A stretch of 64,000 nucleotides of DNA from RBG-16-66-20 sp052386675 (GTDB lineage Bacteria; Pseudomonadota; Gammaproteobacteria; Burkholderiales; SG8-39): NCBI GenBank assembly GCA_052386675.1, contig JBQTJX010000007.1:1-64000 (forward strand). Direction: 5' to 3'. The notes beneath the pieces are model-generated. The model had not been told where the DNA came from. It searched no databases and was given only the letters and a program-made list of their open reading frames with translations. Position numbers and translations under genes: made by a program. Positions 54,371 to 63,126 of the stretch are shown here, in pieces; within the stretch, counting starts at the first letter, position 1; each line of letters starts with the position of its first letter.

Positions 54371-54454
54371 GCGCGCGTCCCGTCAGGCTAGAATCCGCAA
54401 CGCGTGGCGCGGCCGCGGCATCCACGCAACGAACACCATCCGGAGCCTTGAAGC

Positions 54455-55126
54455 ATGTCCTTTTTCGTCACGCTCATCGAAGACACGGACGCCCAGCGGC
54501 GCGACCTGGAGGCGGTCCCGAAGGTGCACTCGATGATCCACCACGGCCTGAAGGCGGACGAGTACCGCGCCTTCCTGCACGACCTCTATCACATCGTCTG
54601 GCATTTCTGCCCGGTCATGGCCGCGGCGGCGGCGCGTTGCGACGACCGCTTCCAGCAGGTGCGCTACGAGTTGTATGACCGCATCCAGGAGGAGAAGGGC
54701 CACGAGGGCTGGGTGCTGGAGGACATCGGCGCCGTCGGCGGCGATGTCGCCGCGGCGCGCGCGCTGCCGCCCAGCCCGCCGGTGCAGGCCATGATCGCGT
54801 ACAACTACTACAGCGCGGAGCGGATCCACCCCTGCGCGGCGCTGGGCATGCTCTACATGCTGGAGGTGGTGTCCTCGGTCTACGGCGGACGGGTGTCGGA
54901 GGCCATCGCCCACGCGATGGGGCGCGAGGTTGACGCCGGGGGCTTCAGGTTCCTGTCCTCGCACGCGTCGATGGACGTCGACCACATGGCGAGCCTGAAC
55001 CGGCTGGTCAAGACCATCGACGACCCGGCCGCGCAGCAATCCATCATCCACTCGGCGCGGGTCAACTTCCACCAGTTCGCGGGCATGTTCGGCGAAGGCG
55101 GCTTCGCCTCGCACATCCGGAGCTAG
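54455..55126 (+). CDS. Haem-oxygenase-like diiron oxidase/oxygenase (HDO) family protein
   Basis: 223 residues. All six expected metal ligands are in place: Glu80 and His83 (EEKGHEGW), Glu137 (YMLEVVSSVYG), and His170, Asp174 and His177 (HASMDVDH). This E/H/E/H/D/H set is the signature of HDO enzymes such as UndA, BesC and SznF rather than cofactor-free TenA. HDOs oxidise small carboxylates, amines or fatty acids using O2. It follows rpfC after 84 bp with a TAGAAT (54390-54395) in the gap. Its stop codon overlaps that of the convergent Coq4-like gene within CTAG. Action on the DSF fatty acid or a precursor is an attractive inference. Confidence 0.8.
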   Translation: MSFFVTLIEDTDAQRRDLEAVPKVHSMIHHGLKADEYRAFLHDLYHIVWHFCPVMAAAAARCDDRFQQVRYELYDRIQEEKGHEGWVLEDIGAVGGDVAAARALPPSPPVQAMIAYNYYSAERIHPCAALGMLYMLEVVSSVYGGRVSEAIAHAMGREVDAGGFRFLSSHASMDVDHMASLNRLVKTIDDPAAQQSIIHSARVNFHQFAGMFGEGGFASHIRS

Positions 55127-55953
55127 GCCGCGGCGGCGAGCGCCAGCTTTCCGGCGCGGCAACGCGGCGCCTCGACCCGCAGTTCCCGGCGCAGCGAGGC
55201 CAGATCGCGCTCCCACATGCGCTCCCACTCCACCGCGAGCAGCGAGGCGGCGCCCTTGCCGTTGCGATAGCCCTCGCAGAACGCGTCCAGGTGCAGCTCC
55301 AGGTCGCCGAAGCGGCCGCGCAGCACGCTCTTCAGGACTGCGCTGGCGAGGATGAGCGCCGACTGGCCGTTGGTGAACTGCGCGAAATAGAAACCCTGCA
55401 GGCCGACCTCGCCGAACTCGTCGGTGCCGAAACCGGCCAGTACGTGCCAGATGTCGTGCGTCTGGCGCAGGCGCAGGCGCAGGAAATGCATGCGGTGCCG
55501 CGGCGGGACGTCCTCGAAGAAGTCCGGCTTCAGGTTGCAGGCCTTCATGTGGCGGGCATAGGCGCCGCCGAGCGTGGCCGCGGGCAGCCGCATCAAATCG
55601 TCGATGTCGTAGCGCGGGGCGCAGTACCGGCGCTGCCAGAGGGTCTCCAGCTCGGCCGAGGCGAAGGGGTCGGCGATCTCGCGCCGGGCGCGCGCGCCCT
55701 CGGCGATATTGTCCTGGCTGTCGCCCATCATGAAGACGTACTTCACCTGGTCCGGGCGCCGGCCGAGCATGAACGCGGCGTAGATCGAGCGCAGGTTGTT
55801 GCGGCGGTCCTCCCGCCGGCGCAGGCGCGCGGCTTCCGCCGGCGACGGTGACGGCGCGGGCGGCATGGGTTCGTTCGCCGCCGCGGCGCCCGCGGCCGGC
55901 GAGAACAGGGCGCGCACCGAGACCAGGGCGCCGGTGAGGTTGAGGATGTTCAT
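55123..55953 (-). CDS. Coq4-family protein
   Basis: 276 residues with AAGGAG before the ATG. The Coq4 zinc motif HDxxH-x11-E is complete: THDIWHVLAGFGTDEFGE (about residues 164-181). N-terminal 50 residues are Pro/Ala rich and variable. Coq4 in mitochondria is needed for the oxidative decarboxylation and scaffolding in ubiquinone synthesis; bacterial members are poorly studied. It lies 29 bp downstream of rpfF on the same strand, so the two are probably co-transcribed. That points to a role in signal synthesis or in coupling it to quinones, not shown. Confidence 0.75.
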   Translation of the reverse strand: MNILNLTGALVSVRALFSPAAGAAAANEPMPPAPSPSPAEAARLRRREDRRNNLRSIYAAFMLGRRPDQVKYVFMMGDSQDNIAEGARARREIADPFASAELETLWQRRYCAPRYDIDDLMRLPAATLGGAYARHMKACNLKPDFFEDVPPRHRMHFLRLRLRQTHDIWHVLAGFGTDEFGEVGLQGFYFAQFTNGQSALILASAVLKSVLRGRFGDLELHLDAFCEGYRNGKGAASLLAVEWERMWERDLASLRRELRVEAPRCRAGKLALAAAA

Positions 55954-55982
55954 GTCTACTCTCCTTGGCTTGTGGGGTCGTG

Positions 55983-56909
55983 TCAGACGGCGACCGCGAG
56001 CGCTTCGTCGGTGACGGAAGCGACGTCACCGAACTCCATGCGGCGCATCTGCGCGCGCACGATGCGGCTCATCATCTTCAGGTTGCGGTCGTCCAGGCGC
56101 AGGGCGGCATCCACCCAGGTCTCGGTGATCGCGTCCAGTTCGGCGCGCGTCACCGGGCTCACCAGCTGGCGCGCGCGATGGACCGCGGCGATGCCGTTGC
56201 GCCGGCCGGCGTTGCGGCGCAGCCAGTCGCGCACCGCGCCTTCTCCCTCGCCGTCTTTCGCCAGCACATCCACCACGCCCATCTCGTGCAGCCTGGCTGC
56301 CGGCAGCACCTTGCCCGAGAGGATCAGGTCCTCCGCCTGGCGCATGCCGATGCGCCGGGCGAGCAGGCTGTAGGCGCCCATGCCCGGGAACAGGTTGAAC
56401 AGGATTTCCGGCAGCCCCAGTTGCGCGCTTTCCTCGGCGACGATGATGTCGGAGGACAGCGCAGACTCGAAGCCGCCGCCCAGCGCGTCGCCCTGCACCA
56501 GCGAGATGGTGGTCATGGCCGGGCAGCCGAAGTTCTCGATGCGCGGATGCATGTTGTCGATGCACAGGCGCGCGTAGTGCGCCAGCGCTTCGCGGTCGCG
56601 CGCCTTGATGAGCAGCACGAACAGCGCGAGGTCGCCGCCGAGGTTGAACACGCGCGGCGTGCGCGAGGCGAGCACGTAGCTCGTCGCCTGGCACCACTGG
56701 CCCTCGACCTCGACGCGGCCGCCGTTGTCCTGCAGCGCGCGGTCGTGCTCGCGGATGTCCTTCAGCAGGCCGAGGCTGAAGCAGGCAGTGCCTTTCGGAT
56801 TGAAGTAGCCCCACACCGTTCCCGTGGCCGGTTCGAACTCCGACTGGTACTGCGAGCGCATCCTGCCGTACGGAGCGCGAAGCCCCGCGGCATCGTTCAT
56901 GTTGCTCAT
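55983..56909 (-). CDS. rpfF: RpfF-type DSF synthase (crotonase family)
   Basis: 308 residues from ATG 56909 (GGGAG upstream). The sequence matches RpfF strongly: RVFNLGGDLALFVLL, LVQGDALGGGFESALS, GLPEILFNLFPGMGAYSLL and the C-terminal ITETWVDAALRLDDRNLKMMSR. Both catalytic Glu of RpfF (in GGGFE and GLPE) are kept. RpfF makes cis-2-unsaturated fatty acid signals by dehydration of 3-hydroxyacyl-ACP and thioester cleavage. Same strand as the Coq4-like gene and opposite to rpfG-rpfC; the signal would be read by the RpfC kinase. Confidence 0.92.
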   Translation of the reverse strand: MSNMNDAAGLRAPYGRMRSQYQSEFEPATGTVWGYFNPKGTACFSLGLLKDIREHDRALQDNGGRVEVEGQWCQATSYVLASRTPRVFNLGGDLALFVLLIKARDREALAHYARLCIDNMHPRIENFGCPAMTTISLVQGDALGGGFESALSSDIIVAEESAQLGLPEILFNLFPGMGAYSLLARRIGMRQAEDLILSGKVLPAARLHEMGVVDVLAKDGEGEGAVRDWLRRNAGRRNGIAAVHRARQLVSPVTRAELDAITETWVDAALRLDDRNLKMMSRIVRAQMRRMEFGDVASVTDEALAVAV

Positions 56910-57088
56910 GGCATTTCTCCCAAGAAGTCCCCCTTTCGGGGGCATTGCGATCCCAGACGCCGGGCGTCAGCCCAGCGCCTCCCGGGACCATTTAACGCCG
57001 CTTGCACGACGCGGGCAATTACAATCTCTTTCGTTCGCGGAATGGAATCGCAGCGTGCGCGGCACTTTTTCAGGGGCTATTGGACGAA

Positions 57089-58690
57089 ATGATTAACACC
57101 AGCTACGCCAGGCGCGGCATCGCGGTGGCGTCACATTCGCTCGCGTCGCAGTCGGCGCTCGCCGTGCTGCGGGAGGGCGGAAACGCCATCGAGGCGATGG
57201 TGGCGGCGGCCTCCACGATCGCCGTTGTTTATCCGCACATGACCGGCATCGGTGGCGATGCGTTCTGGCTGGTCTCGGCGCCGGATTCATCGCCGACCGC
57301 GATCGACGCCTGCGGCCCTGCGGCACGCGGTGCGACCATCACGTCGTATCGGGAAAAGAGATTCGACAGCATTCCGGCGCGTGGGCCGCTCGCAGCGAAC
57401 ACGGTCGCCGGAACCATTGGTGGCTGGACGCTTGCGCTGGAGTTGAGCCGGGGAAGATGGGGCGGAAGGCTTCCGCTGTCGCGCTTGCTGGAAGACTCGA
57501 TCCACTACGCCGACGCCGGCGTGCCGGCGACCGCGAGCCAGGAGGCCAATACGCGCGCCAAGCGCGCCGAACTGGAGCCGGTGCCTGGATTCGCGGTGCG
57601 CTTCATGCCCGGCGGCGAGCCGCCGCGCCGCGGCGCGATGTTCCGGCAGGCGGGGATGGCCTCGACGCTGCGCCGGCTCGCGCGCGCGGGCCTGGAGGAT
57701 TTCTATCGCGGCGAACTGGCGCGCGCGATGGCGCAGGACCTCGCGGCGCTGGGGAGCCCGGTTTCGCTCGCGGACCTGGAGGGTTACGCGGCGCGCGAAG
57801 TGCAGCCGCTCGAGCTTGCCCACGCCGCCGCGACGCTCTACAACATGACCCCGCCCACGCAGGGCGCGGTGTCCCTCGCCATCCTGGGCATCGTCGAGCG
57901 CCTGGGCCTGTCGCGCATGGAACCGGACAGCGCCGACCATGTGCACGCGATCGTCGAGGCGACCAAGGCGGCGTTCCTCCACATCCGCGATCCGCACCTG
58001 ACCGATCCGGCGGACATGGCCGTGCGGCCGCAGGAACTCCTGGAGGGCAAGCGCCTGGACGCGCTCGCAGCGCAGATCGACATGAAGCGGGCGCGTCCGT
58101 GGCCCGGTGGCTCCAGGCCGGGCGGCACCATCTGGATGGGCGTGATCGACGGCGCCGGGCGCGCCGTGAGCTTCATCCAGAGCATCTACCACGAGTTCGG
58201 TTCCGGCCTGGTCCTGCCGGCGACACAGGTCAACTGGCAGAACCGCGGTTGCAGCTTTTCCCTGGACGAGTCGCGCATCAACCGACTGCGGCCCGGCAAG
58301 AAGCCGTTCCACACGCTCAATCCGGCCCTGGCGCGATTCGCCGACGGGCGCGTGATGGTCTACGGCACCATGGGCGGCGACGGCCAGCCGCAGACGCAAG
58401 CCGCGGTGTTCACGCGCCATGCGGTGTTCGGCCAGCCGCTGCAGCAGGCGGTGTCGGCGCCACGCTGGCTGCTGGGCCGCACCTGGGGTTCGGTTTCCGA
58501 GACGCTCAAGCTGGAGTCGCGCTTCGCCCCCGCCCTCGCCGAGGAACTGCGCCGACGCGGCCACGACCTGGAAACGGTGGGCGCCTACGACGAAATCATG
58601 GGCCACGCCGGTGCGCTGGTTCGCCATGCGGACGGCGCGCTGGAGGGCGCCGCCGATCCGCGCGGGGACGGCTGCGTTGCGGGCTTCTGA
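57089..58690 (+). CDS. Gamma-glutamyltransferase family protein
   Basis: 533 residues from ATG 57089 at the natural domain start. Ntn-hydrolase of the GGT family: VASHSLASQSALAVLREGGNAIEAMVA, TGIGGDAFWLV, TPPTQGAVSLAI, and the autoproteolysis/nucleophile Thr in RPGGTIWMGVID. The usual TTH after the cleavage site is replaced by TIW, and a signal peptide is absent, so it may be a cytoplasmic relative (YwrD-like) rather than classic glutathione GGT. Divergent from rpfF. Confidence 0.85.
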   Translation: MINTSYARRGIAVASHSLASQSALAVLREGGNAIEAMVAAASTIAVVYPHMTGIGGDAFWLVSAPDSSPTAIDACGPAARGATITSYREKRFDSIPARGPLAANTVAGTIGGWTLALELSRGRWGGRLPLSRLLEDSIHYADAGVPATASQEANTRAKRAELEPVPGFAVRFMPGGEPPRRGAMFRQAGMASTLRRLARAGLEDFYRGELARAMAQDLAALGSPVSLADLEGYAAREVQPLELAHAAATLYNMTPPTQGAVSLAILGIVERLGLSRMEPDSADHVHAIVEATKAAFLHIRDPHLTDPADMAVRPQELLEGKRLDALAAQIDMKRARPWPGGSRPGGTIWMGVIDGAGRAVSFIQSIYHEFGSGLVLPATQVNWQNRGCSFSLDESRINRLRPGKKPFHTLNPALARFADGRVMVYGTMGGDGQPQTQAAVFTRHAVFGQPLQQAVSAPRWLLGRTWGSVSETLKLESRFAPALAEELRRRGHDLETVGAYDEIMGHAGALVRHADGALEGAADPRGDGCVAGF

Positions 58691-58801
58691 ACCGCGGCGC
58701 GGGTGAAATACTGCATGGGAGCGGCGGCGGGTATGGAAGAAACGGGGAACATGCGGTAAAGTTTTCCCGTCATTGTCCGCAGCGCGTTTCGAGGGGGCAG
58801 C

Positions 58802-59038
58802 ATGTACGCGATCGTCTACAAGAGCGACGGGTTTCCGATCTGCCAGCAGGTCGCGGGAGTGAGCCCGGACCCTGTCGTCACCTGGAATACCGAAGCCGCG
58901 GCGAAGGCTTTCATCACCTCGAAGGCGGGTGAGGCCGATTTCCAGCCGGTGCAGCTGACCGACGAAGCAATGGACAGGATCGCGCAGGCCATGGGCTGCG
59001 CGGTGGAATCCATGATGTTCGAGCCGTATCCTAGTTAG
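58802..59038 (+). CDS. Small hypothetical protein
   Basis: 78 residues, with GAGGGGGC as a reasonable ribosome site. Sequence MYAIVYKSDGFPICQQ at the start and EAAAKAFITSKAGEAD in the middle; no known domain, no signal peptide. The stop is followed by a short duplicated CCTAGTTAG stretch (around 59029-59049) before the convergent nucleoside kinase gene. Function unknown. Confidence 0.6.
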   Translation: MYAIVYKSDGFPICQQVAGVSPDPVVTWNTEAAAKAFITSKAGEADFQPVQLTDEAMDRIAQAMGCAVESMMFEPYPS

Positions 59039-59052
59039 CCTAGTTAGCCTGG

Positions 59053-59685
59053 CTAGCCCAGGCTGAAGAACTCCCGGCGGCTCTTCATGCCGCGAATGCG
59101 CGCGATGAGCAGGTCGAGGTCGGCCTCCCGGCTGACGAAGTTCAGGTTCTCCGAGTTCACGATCAGCACCGGCGCCGCGCTGTAGTGGTAGAAGAAGCGC
59201 GCGTATCCCTCCGAGAGCAGCGCCAGGTACTCCTCGCTGATGCCCCGCTCCCAGGCCGAGGCGCGGCGCTTGACGCGCTCGATCAGCGTGCGCGGTTCGG
59301 CCTGCAGGTAGACCACCAGGTCGGGCGGCGGCGCCTGTGGCCGCAAGGCGTCGTAGATGCGCTGGTACAGCGCCAGTTCGTCCGCCGACAGGGTGATGCG
59401 CGCGAACAGCGGGTCCTTCTCGATCAGGAAGTCGGCCACCACCGGCCGGCCGAAGATGTCCGGCTGCGCCAGCGGCTCCAGCTGCCGGGCGCGCTGGAAG
59501 AGGAAAAAGAGCTGTGTGGGAAGCGCGTGGCGCGCCATGTCTCGATAGAAGCGCTCCAGGAACGGGTTCTCGCCCGGCTGCTCCAGCAGCAGGTCGGCGC
59601 CGAAGCGCTCGGCGAGGCGCCGCGCCAGGCTGGTCTTGCCCGCGCCGATCGGTCCTTCCACCGCGAGGTACCTGAAACCCGCCAT
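59053..59685 (-). CDS. Deoxynucleoside kinase family protein
   Basis: 210 residues from ATG 59685; a GTG at 59697 overlapping the upstream stop is an alternative. P-loop VEGPIGAGKTSLARRL, then EQPGENPFLERFY, FLFQRARQL, the DRS-like DFLIEKDPLFARI and the lid VKRRASAWERGISEEYL. The family phosphorylates deoxynucleosides. In Betaproteobacteria it typically lies between folK and panB; panB is missing here. Confidence 0.9.
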   Translation of the reverse strand: MAGFRYLAVEGPIGAGKTSLARRLAERFGADLLLEQPGENPFLERFYRDMARHALPTQLFFLFQRARQLEPLAQPDIFGRPVVADFLIEKDPLFARITLSADELALYQRIYDALRPQAPPPDLVVYLQAEPRTLIERVKRRASAWERGISEEYLALLSEGYARFFYHYSAAPVLIVNSENLNFVSREADLDLLIARIRGMKSRREFFSLG

Positions 59686-59689
59686 CGCC

Positions 59690-60037
59690 TCAGCCACGGA
59701 AGATGAAATACACCGCGCCCATGATGCACAGGGCGGCCCAAAGGTAGTCCAGCTTGAGCGGCTGGTTCATGTAGAACAGGGCGAAGGGCACGAACACCAC
59801 CAGCGTGATCACCTCCTGCATGATCTTCAGCTGCGCCAGGCTCATCACGCTGTAGCCGATGCGGTTGGCCGGCACCTGCAGAAGGTATTCGAACAGGGCG
59901 ATACCCCAGCTCAGCAGCGCCGCGATCCACCATGGCTTGGACGAGAGGTTCTTCAGGTGCGCATACCAGGCGAAGGTCATGAACACGTTGGAGGCCACCA
60001 GCAGCCCGGCGGATACCACGATCGGGGAAAGCTGCAT
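59690..60037 (-). CDS. DMT-family (DUF486) small membrane protein
   Basis: 115 residues with four predicted membrane helices (IVVSAGLLVASNVFMTFAWYAHL, WIAALLSWGIALFEYLLQVPANRIG, LKIMQEVITLVVFVPFALFYM, LWAALCIMGAVYFIF). It matches the DUF486 group of small drug/metabolite-transporter-like proteins. Function is not known. It is inserted between folK and the nucleoside kinase gene and overlaps neither. Confidence 0.85.
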   Translation of the reverse strand: MQLSPIVVSAGLLVASNVFMTFAWYAHLKNLSSKPWWIAALLSWGIALFEYLLQVPANRIGYSVMSLAQLKIMQEVITLVVFVPFALFYMNQPLKLDYLWAALCIMGAVYFIFRG

Positions 60038-60039
60038 CG

Positions 60040-60519
60040 TCAGTCAATCCTTTCGATCCGCTGCCTGGCGCATAGGGCGAGCAGCTCGCGCACCGGACCG
60101 CGGTCCGGCACCGCGGCGTCCGGCTCGATTTCCGCCAGTGGCGCGAGGACGAAGGCGCGCTCGTGCATGCGCGGGTGGGGCAGGGTGAGGCGCGGGGAAT
60201 CGAGCACGCGTCCATCGTAGAGCAGCAGGTCCAGGTCCAGGGTGCGCGGTGCATTGGCGAAGCTGCGCTCGCGGCCGTGGCGGCGCTCGATGCCCTGCAA
60301 TTCGTCCAGCAGCGGCTCGGCGGCGATGGTGGTCTCCAGGCGCGCCACCGCGTTCAGGAAATCGGGCTGGCCAGCGTGGCCCAGGGGCGCGCTGCGGTAG
60401 AAGGACGAGCAGCGCGCAAGGCGGGTGCCGGGCAGGCTGCCGATTTCCCCCAGGGCCGATTCGATCTGGCGGCGAGGCTCGCCGAGGTTGGAACCGATCC
60501 CGACGTAGGCCGTCGCCAT
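60040..60519 (-). CDS. folK: HPPK, 2-amino-4-hydroxy-6-hydroxymethyldihydropteridine pyrophosphokinase
   Basis: 159 residues from ATG 60519. YVGIGSNLGEPRRQIESAL (N-terminus), SSFYRSAPLG, QPDFLNAVARLET, the Asp pair in RTLDLDLLLYDG and LPHPRMHERAFVLAPL are all standard. It transfers pyrophosphate from ATP to the pterin in folate synthesis. Sits 8 bp after pcnB on the same strand, the common betaproteobacterial order. Confidence 0.95.
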   Translation of the reverse strand: MATAYVGIGSNLGEPRRQIESALGEIGSLPGTRLARCSSFYRSAPLGHAGQPDFLNAVARLETTIAAEPLLDELQGIERRHGRERSFANAPRTLDLDLLLYDGRVLDSPRLTLPHPRMHERAFVLAPLAEIEPDAAVPDRGPVRELLALCARQRIERID

Positions 60520-60527
60520 GCCTGGCG

Positions 60528-61850
60528 CTAGGGGGTCGATGCGGCGCCCTCGCCAGGCGCCTTCCTGCGGCGCCGGCGGCGGCGCTTCTTCGGATCGGTG
60601 TCGGGCAGCAGCATGGCGCGGCGCGTATCGGGATCGGCGGACTGGAACGTGCGCCACCAGGCCTCGACGTCGGCCGGCACTTCGCCGCTGGCGGCGCGCA
60701 GCGCGAGGAAATCGTAGGCCATGCGGAAGCGGGGCGATTCCACCAGGTGCTGCGGCCGCTGGCCGGAGCGCTGCTCGAACCGGGGCTGCATGCCCCAGAC
60801 CTCGCGCATGGTCGCGGTCAGCCGGCGGGTGATGGCGAGCTTGGCGCATTGCACTTCCAGCACTTCGTCCATCGCCGATTCGAGCGCCTGCAGCGAGCGC
60901 TCGCCGCGCAGCTCGCGCGCGCGCCAGGCCGAAAGCACCTCGTGCCAGAGGAGCGCCGCGAACAGGAACGCCGGCGACACCGGGCGGCCGGTCTGGATGC
61001 GGTCGTCGGTCTGCGCCAGGGCGAGCGTCACGAAGCGCTCGCCCAGCGGCTGCTCCAGGATCACGTCCAGCAGCGGCAGCAGGCCCCTGGACAGGCCTTC
61101 CTCGCGCAACTGGCGCAGGCAGGCGCTGGCGTGGCCCGAGAGCAGGAGCTTGAGCATCTCCTCGAACAGGCGCGCCGGCGGCACGTGCTCCAGCAGCGGC
61201 GCGAGGCGCTTGATCGGCGCGCGGGTGGCCGCGTCCAGCGTGAGGCCCAGCTTCGCGCCCAGGCGGACCGCGCGCAGCATCCGCACCGGGTCCTCGCGAT
61301 AGCGCGCTTCCGCATCGCCGATCATGCGCAGCCGGCGCTTGCGCAGGTCGGCGAGGCCGCCGTGGTAGTCGATCACTTCCTCGGTGGCCGGGTCGTAGTA
61401 GAGCGCATTGACCGTGAAGTCGCGCCGCCGCGCGTCCTCTTCGATGGTGCCAAAGACGTTGTCGCGCAGCACGCGGCCATGTTCGGACTTCTCGGCCTCG
61501 CCGGTGTCCGCGGCCCGGAAGGTCGAGACCTCCACGGTATCGCCGCCGATCATGACGTGCACCAGGCGGAAGCGCCGGCCGATGAGCAGCGCGCGGCGGA
61601 ACAGCGGCTTGACCTGCTCGGGCTTCGCGTCGGTGGCGATGTCGAAGTCCTTGGGCTTGATGCCCAGGAGCAGGTCGCGCACCGCCCCGCCCACGACATG
61701 CGCGGCGTAGCCCCGCTCGGCAAGGCCCTCGCAGACCCGCAGCGCCGCCGGGCTGATGGAGGCGCGCGCCAGGCCGTGCTTGCCCTTGGGCATGCGCACC
61801 GGGCCTGCCTGCCTGAATCCGAATACGCGTTGGATGAAGCGCTTGATCAC
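60528..61850 (-). CDS. pcnB: Poly(A) polymerase I
   Basis: 440 residues from GTG 61850, which gives the typical IKRFIQRVFGFRQ start. Nucleotidyltransferase motif VVGGAVRDLLLGIKPKDFDIATDA with the catalytic Asp pair, RRFRLVHVM, RRDFTVNALYYDP and YREDPVRMLRAVR; an RNA-binding C-terminus and a very basic tail (KKRRRRRRRK). It adds A tails that promote RNA decay. Fits the class II PcnB length for Betaproteobacteria. Confidence 0.95.
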   Translation of the reverse strand: MIKRFIQRVFGFRQAGPVRMPKGKHGLARASISPAALRVCEGLAERGYAAHVVGGAVRDLLLGIKPKDFDIATDAKPEQVKPLFRRALLIGRRFRLVHVMIGGDTVEVSTFRAADTGEAEKSEHGRVLRDNVFGTIEEDARRRDFTVNALYYDPATEEVIDYHGGLADLRKRRLRMIGDAEARYREDPVRMLRAVRLGAKLGLTLDAATRAPIKRLAPLLEHVPPARLFEEMLKLLLSGHASACLRQLREEGLSRGLLPLLDVILEQPLGERFVTLALAQTDDRIQTGRPVSPAFLFAALLWHEVLSAWRARELRGERSLQALESAMDEVLEVQCAKLAITRRLTATMREVWGMQPRFEQRSGQRPQHLVESPRFRMAYDFLALRAASGEVPADVEAWWRTFQSADPDTRRAMLLPDTDPKKRRRRRRRKAPGEGAASTP

Positions 61851-61861
61851 GAGGGTGCGGA

Positions 61862-62524
61862 TTATCGCAGGGAAATAACCGGCCAGCCCCGGGCACGGGC
61901 GGCCGCGCCCAGCGCCTCGTCGGGGTCCACCGCCACCGGGCGGGTCACCCGTTCCAGCAGCGGCAGGTCGTTGTGCGAATCGCTGTAGAAGCTGGACACC
62001 GGGAACGCCTCCAGGCGGTGCCCCAGTCCCGCCAGCCAGGCCTCCACGCGCGCGATCTTGCCTTCGCGGAAGCAGGGCGTGCCGGCGACGCGCCCGGTGT
62101 AGCGGTCCCCGGCGCGCTCGGGCTCGGTGGCCACCAGGTGCGCGATGCCGAACGCGCGCGCGATGGGCCCGGTGACGAAGCTGTTGGTGGCGGTGACGAT
62201 GGCGCAGAGTTCGCCCGCTTCCTGGTGCTTGCGAACCAGCGCGCGCGCCGCCTCGCCGATCATCGGCTGGATGCGCTCGGCCATGAACTGCGCGTGCCAG
62301 CGCGCCAGTTCGTCGGCGCCGTGGTTCGCGAGCGGCCGCAGCGCGAAGCCGAGGAACTCGCGGATGTCCAGGGTCCCGGCCTTGTACTGCTCGTAGAACG
62401 CGGCGTTCTGCGCCTCGTATTCCTCCCGGACCACGACGCCGCGGTCCACCAGGAACTGGCCCCATTCGTAGTCGCTGTCGCCGGCGATGAGCGTGTTGTC
62501 GAGGTCGAACAGGGCAAGGTTCAC
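61862..62524 (-). CDS. HAD-IB family hydrolase (phosphoserine-phosphatase-like)
   Basis: 220 residues; GTG start at 62524 overlaps the hda stop as GTGA. HAD motifs: LFDLDNTLIAGDSDYEW (I), TATNSFVTGP (II), and SFYSDSHNDLPLLE (III). Subfamily IB with a helical cap. Phosphatase of unknown small-molecule substrate, regularly found between hda and pcnB in Betaproteobacteria. Confidence 0.92.
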   Translation of the reverse strand: MNLALFDLDNTLIAGDSDYEWGQFLVDRGVVVREEYEAQNAAFYEQYKAGTLDIREFLGFALRPLANHGADELARWHAQFMAERIQPMIGEAARALVRKHQEAGELCAIVTATNSFVTGPIARAFGIAHLVATEPERAGDRYTGRVAGTPCFREGKIARVEAWLAGLGHRLEAFPVSSFYSDSHNDLPLLERVTRPVAVDPDEALGAAARARGWPVISLR

Positions 62525-63126
62525 CGGATCTCCGGCTCGCGCAGCGTTTCGCGCACCAGCGGCAGCGTGAGCGGCCGCTTCAATTCGAGCGAACGCCGGT
62601 CCAGTTGCGCCATTATCGCGAGCAGGCTGGGCAGGTCGCGGCGCACCTGCGTCAGCAGGTAGTCGATGACCTCGGGAGAGATGCGCAGGCCGCGGCGCGC
62701 GGCCTCGCCGGCCAGGTAGTGCGCGCGCGCTTCGTCGCCCAGGGTCCGCACCAGGTAGACCAGGCCCCAGGCGAGGCGGCTCTTCAGGTCCTCGCGCAGC
62801 GGCAGCAGCTTGGGCGGCACGCTGCCGGCGCACAGCACCGCGCCGCCGGATTCGCGCGCGGCGTTGATGCGGTTGAACAGGTCGATCTGTCCGGGCTCAT
62901 CCAGCGTCTCGACGTCGTCGGCGGTCTGGATGCCGGCGGCGGCGCAGGCCGCGAGCAGGTGGCTGCGGCCCGAGCCGGGCTCGCCCCAGAGGTAGACGAT
63001 GGTCTCGCCCAGCCGGCCGGCGATGAGCGCCTGCAGGCGCTCGAGCAGCTCGGCGTTGTCGCCGGGGACGAAATTGCCGAGAGTGGGGTCCGGCGGCTGC
63101 GTGATTTCCAGCGCGAGCTGCTTCAC
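62521..63126 (-). CDS. hda: DnaA-related regulatory protein Hda
   Basis: 201 residues; GTG start, overlapping the stop of the upstream AI-2E gene (GTGA). N-terminal clamp-binding-like start KQLALEI, then TLGNFVPGDNAELLERL, Walker A-like GEPGSGRSHLL, and the C-terminal helices RGLRISPEVIDYLLTQVRRDLPSLLAIM. Hda with the beta clamp stimulates ATP hydrolysis by DnaA and prevents over-initiation. Short AAA+ without DnaA's DNA-binding domain, as expected. Confidence 0.93.
   Translation of the reverse strand: MKQLALEITQPPDPTLGNFVPGDNAELLERLQALIAGRLGETIVYLWGEPGSGRSHLLAACAAAGIQTADDVETLDEPGQIDLFNRINAARESGGAVLCAGSVPPKLLPLREDLKSRLAWGLVYLVRTLGDEARAHYLAGEAARRGLRISPEVIDYLLTQVRRDLPSLLAIMAQLDRRSLELKRPLTLPLVRETLREPEIR

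Noticed and set aside
56929..56942. CCCCC-TTTC-GGGGG hairpin upstream of rpfF as a riboswitch or attenuator
   Set aside because: Only a 5-bp stem without further conserved structure; too simple to support a regulatory RNA.
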